Shown: one piece after another, positions 61,891-64,000 of the stretch
Layout: the number at the start of each line of letters is the position of its first letter
How positions within the stretch are numbered: position 1 is the stretch's first letter
Source: Parendozoicomonas haliclonae
GTDB taxonomy: Bacteria; Pseudomonadota; Gammaproteobacteria; Pseudomonadales; Endozoicomonadaceae
DNA: 64,000 nucleotides
Assembly: GCF_900174585.1 (NCBI RefSeq)
Contig: NZ_FWPT01000007.1
Span: 294,390 to 358,389 of the forward strand
Direction of reading: 5' to 3'
The notes under the pieces: model-generated
What the model was told of the DNA's origin: nothing
The model's input: only the letters and a program-made list of their open reading frames with translations
Database searches by the model: none
Translations under genes and position numbers: made by a program

Positions 61891-62589
61891 ATGAACTCAA
61901 TGTCCTTCAGAGCTCTCTCCGAAGCTCCCTCCAGAATTCCCGCACTTATTATTTTGCTATTCACTTTGATATGCGGACATGCTTGGGCAGAAGATACAGC
62001 ATGGGAATTAAAGCAGGATAAGAAAGGCATCGCTGTTTCAACTCGATCTGTTGAAGGTTCAGCTGTCAAAGAATTCAAGGGAGAAATGCTGGTCGATAAT
62101 TCCCTTGGAGCCATTGTTGCCCTGCTTGATAACCCGGAAGCCGGCCCGGAATGGATATACAACTGCGAATCGATAACCCGGGTAGAGACCAACTCTGAAT
62201 CACAGACCACCTGGAATCATGTCATCAACAAACTGCCGTGGCCTGCCGGGGATCGTGATCTGGTTGTGCGCAGTGATATGACACAGAGTCCGGAAACATA
62301 CGATGTACTTATTGCCTTAAAAGCAGAGCCAGAACTTCTCCCTGAAGTCCCCGGTAAAGTCCGGATTCAGAAGATGAAAGCCTCCTGGCAACTATCCCCA
62401 CAAAAAGATGGTCAGGTAAAAGTCACTTATCAGGCACATATTGAGCCGGGTGGCAGCCTGCCAAACTGGCTTGTGAACTCACTGCTTGTTGATACGCCCT
62501 ACAAAAGCCTTTCTGCCATGCGTGAACTCCTTTCAGAAGACCAATATAAGACACAGTCACATCCCGATATTGTCGAACCGAACTCATGA
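61891..62589 (+). CDS. Exported START-domain lipid-binding protein
   Basis: 232 residues with a signal peptide (IPALIILLFTLICGHAWA). Residues about 40-215 match the START fold: WELKQDKKGIAVSTRSVEGS, GPEWIYNCESITRVE, INKLPWPAGDRDLVVRSDM and YQAHIEPGGSLPNWLVNSLL. START domains bind sterols, phospholipids or fatty acids in a hydrophobic tunnel; bacterial exported forms are uncharacterised. Periplasmic. Its transcript ends at the hairpin at 62613-62643 shared with the OmpA-family gene. Confidence 0.85.
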   Translation: MNSMSFRALSEAPSRIPALIILLFTLICGHAWAEDTAWELKQDKKGIAVSTRSVEGSAVKEFKGEMLVDNSLGAIVALLDNPEAGPEWIYNCESITRVETNSESQTTWNHVINKLPWPAGDRDLVVRSDMTQSPETYDVLIALKAEPELLPEVPGKVRIQKMKASWQLSPQKDGQVKVTYQAHIEPGGSLPNWLVNSLLVDTPYKSLSAMRELLSEDQYKTQSHPDIVEPNS

Positions 62590-62612
62590 AGTAGCAGGTC
62601 CAGAAAATAAAA

Positions 62613-62643
62613 GAAGCTTAAGAGACTTAGTCTCTTAAGCTTC
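62613..62643. terminator. Bidirectional terminator between START and OmpA-family genes
   Basis: GAAGCTTAAGAGAC and its perfect 14-bp complement with a TTA loop; weak A/T tracts on each side. It serves both convergent genes. Confidence 0.75.
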
Positions 62644-62671
62644 CAGTGTTATCAAATTTTAAAAGCGTGCG

Positions 62672-63442
62672 TCAGTTCTTCAGCTCAAGCTGAACACGGC
62701 GATTCTGCATACGGCCTTCTTTGGTCGCATTCGTTGCAACGGGATCTTCCGGACCATCTCCTGCCATTGTAATACGGGCTGGATCAACCCCCTGACTGAT
62801 CAGGTAGTTCTTAACCGCCATGGCACGGCTGACAGAGAGTTTGTTATTAAACTCCAGAGGACCGGTAGAGTCAGTGAAACCGGTCAGAGTAATCTTGGTG
62901 TAAGGATAACGCTGCATCAACACAACTTCCTGATCCAAAACAGCTTTGGCGTTAGCTGCCAGTTCGGAAGAAGAGAGCGCAAAGTGAACAGAGGCTAGAT
63001 GTGCTTCCTCTAGAATGGCGCAGCCATTTTTATCCACTTTTTCACCCATGGCAGTGCCAGGACACTTATCCAGCGGATCAGGGATGCCATCACCATCGCT
63101 GTCAGCCGGACAACCATTCATGGCGACATCCCAGCCAGGAACCACATATTTACACTTTGCCGGCACTGGTTTGGGCTTGGCGGCAGGTTGTGCAGCCTTC
63201 GGCTCGTCATCCGCCAATGCACAGATAGCACCGGCCAGCAATGCACCACCGGCTGCTGCACCAACAGCAGTACCCGTCTTGTCCAGAGCACCACCGGCAC
63301 CACCGACAACACCGCCAGCAATTGCGCATTCCCACCATTTGTTAAATGAACCAGTCTGACCAGACTGTGTTGCACAACCACTGACCAAAACACCTACGGC
63401 AACTGTCGCAAGTAAGGCCCCTTTTCCAGTTTTCATTGCCAC
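62672..63442 (-). CDS. OmpA-family lipoprotein with calcium-binding TSP3-type repeat
   Basis: 256 residues. Signal peptide with lipobox LVSGC (residues about 19-23), so lipidated. A glycine-rich hydrophobic part (GGVVGGAGGALDKTGTAVGAAAGGALLAG) is followed by DSDGDGIPDPLDKCPGT, a thrombospondin type 3 calcium-binding repeat, then an OmpA C-terminal peptidoglycan-binding domain (VHFALSSSEL, TLTGFTDSTGP, NNKLSVSRAMAVKNYL, NRRVQLEL). It links the outer membrane to peptidoglycan. GTG start is chosen because GAGGAG lies 9 nt upstream; the ATG two codons later has only a 15-nt spacing. Confidence 0.88.
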   Translation of the reverse strand: MAMKTGKGALLATVAVGVLVSGCATQSGQTGSFNKWWECAIAGGVVGGAGGALDKTGTAVGAAAGGALLAGAICALADDEPKAAQPAAKPKPVPAKCKYVVPGWDVAMNGCPADSDGDGIPDPLDKCPGTAMGEKVDKNGCAILEEAHLASVHFALSSSELAANAKAVLDQEVVLMQRYPYTKITLTGFTDSTGPLEFNNKLSVSRAMAVKNYLISQGVDPARITMAGDGPEDPVATNATKEGRMQNRRVQLELKN

Positions 63443-63554
63443 GACAAAGTACTCCTCATTTCATGAGCAACGTGGCGAAAGTGTAGAAGGAAACTGTAAA
63501 TACGAAAGGAAGGAAAAAATCTTTATACCGCTGGAGGCGGATTTTTAAGCATAA

Positions 63555-63584
63555 AAAAGGGTCAATCCGAAGATTGACCCTTTT
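63555..63584 (-). terminator. Terminator of the 23S-tRNA transcript
   Basis: On the minus strand AAAAGGGTCAATC-TTCG-GATTGACCCTTTT, a 13-bp stem with a UUCG tetraloop followed by Ts, right after tRNA-Pro. Convincing rho-independent terminator for the rRNA/tRNA unit. Confidence 0.92.
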
Positions 63585-63601
63585 GATTCTCATCGAGAAT
63601 A

Positions 63602-63678
63602 TGGTCGGGGTAGAGAGATTCGAACTCCCGACATCCTGCTCCCAAAGCAGGCGCGCTACCAGACTGCGCTATACCCCG
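63602..63678 (-). tRNA. tRNA-Pro (anticodon TGG)
   Basis: 77 nt, cloverleaf complete: acceptor CGGGGTA paired with the 3' TACCCCG, D-arm with AGTCTGGTAGC, anticodon loop TTTGGGA giving TGG (reads CCN proline codons), T-arm GGGAGTTCGAATCTC, CCA encoded. Second tRNA downstream of the 23S gene. Confidence 0.95.
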
Positions 63679-63712
63679 AATTAGTTTCTTTCGTTAGAAA
63701 GATAACTAAACA

Positions 63713-63788
<76 letters not shown>

Positions 63789-63891
63789 ATAGAAGATAAT
63801 ATGGAAACTGTCGTTTTAGTTACTGCGCACGCTCTTTTGCGTGGTAAATCATGTCGCGTTATTCGATCATCTAAGATCGCTTTGGCGTTAT

Positions 63892-64000
63892 ATGGTCAAG
63901 CCGCACGAGTCATTAGTACTGGTTAGCTCAACGCCTCACAACGCTTACACACCCAGCCTATCAACGTCCTGGTCTTGAACGGCTCTTCAGGGGATCAAGT
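63892..64000 (-). rRNA. rrl: 23S ribosomal RNA, 3' end (partial)
   Basis: On the minus strand the sequence GATAGGCTGGGTGTGTAAGC, then GTTGAGCTAACC-GTACTAATGA and a GGCTTGACC end, matches the E. coli 23S 3' terminus almost base for base. The gene continues beyond the window. No 5S gene follows before tRNA-Thr. Confidence 0.93.

Noticed and set aside
61677..62210. 177-codon minus-strand ORF opposite the START-domain gene
   Set aside because: The plus strand encodes a signal peptide and START motifs; the minus product has no recognisable features.

Overview
The window is chromosomal DNA of a gammaproteobacterium. Several blocks keep E. coli-like gene order or close E. coli-type products: ynjBCD-ynjF, syd, fadE, polB, alaE, thiM, ubiT/ubiU/ubiV, menFDHBCE and putP. 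The right end carries the 3' end of a 23S rRNA and two tRNAs. Among these lie large proteins of eukaryotic type: an F-box/beta-propeller protein, a SET-domain protein and a calpain-like protease. That mixture resembles host-associated marine lineages such as Endozoicomonadaceae. The placement is an inference; only about 109 nt of rRNA is present and no search was run.

Layout. 1-2.9 kb: F-box/WD-like protein and a gamma-glutamylcyclotransferase-like protein. 3.0-7.8 kb: ynjBCD ABC transporter overlapping ynjF (CDP-alcohol phosphatidyltransferase family), then syd. 7.8-13.7 kb: MHS-type MFS transporter, DUF3010 protein, short-passenger autotransporter, small exported protein and a coiled-coil protein. 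13.9-18.7 kb: fadE, an AT-rich orphan, a DCC-family thiol-disulfide protein and an exported metallophosphoesterase. 18.8-21.2 kb: polB. 21.3-34.6 kb: an accessory block with a 1776-residue protein, a RecQ-type helicase, a SET-domain protein, a 601-residue protein with nuclear-type basic/acidic motifs and a calpain-like protease. 34.8-41.6 kb: GNAT acetyltransferase, peptide-type ABC operon (fused ATPase, binding protein, two permeases) and alaE. 42.0-47.2 kb: thiM-ubiT, a coiled-coil membrane protein and ubiU-ubiV. 47.3-55.4 kb: thpR and the complete menFDHBCE operon. 55.5-64 kb: two small unknown genes, a 37-codon membrane ORF, putP, an amphipathic-helix protein with a small partner, an FAD monooxygenase, a START-domain protein, an OmpA-family lipoprotein, tRNA-Pro, tRNA-Thr and the 23S rRNA end.

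How the genes fit together. Two quinone systems for low oxygen sit side by side: the O2-independent ubiquinone factors UbiT, UbiU and UbiV, and the menaquinone head-group pathway. FNR/ANR-type palindromes lie near -41.5 of plausible promoters upstream of both thiM-ubiT and ubiU-ubiV, pointing to anaerobic induction of the Ubi factors. The peptide ABC transporter next to an alanine exporter fits peptide use with release of surplus alanine. The eukaryote-like proteins with basic nuclear-type signals suggest proteins that act in host cells, but no secretion machinery is seen here.

The strongest leads are the calpain-like protease with Asp in place of the catalytic Asn, the SET protein with a nuclear-type signal, the synuclein/perilipin-like amphipathic protein, the paired FNR-type promoters, and the lack of a 5S rRNA gene after 23S.
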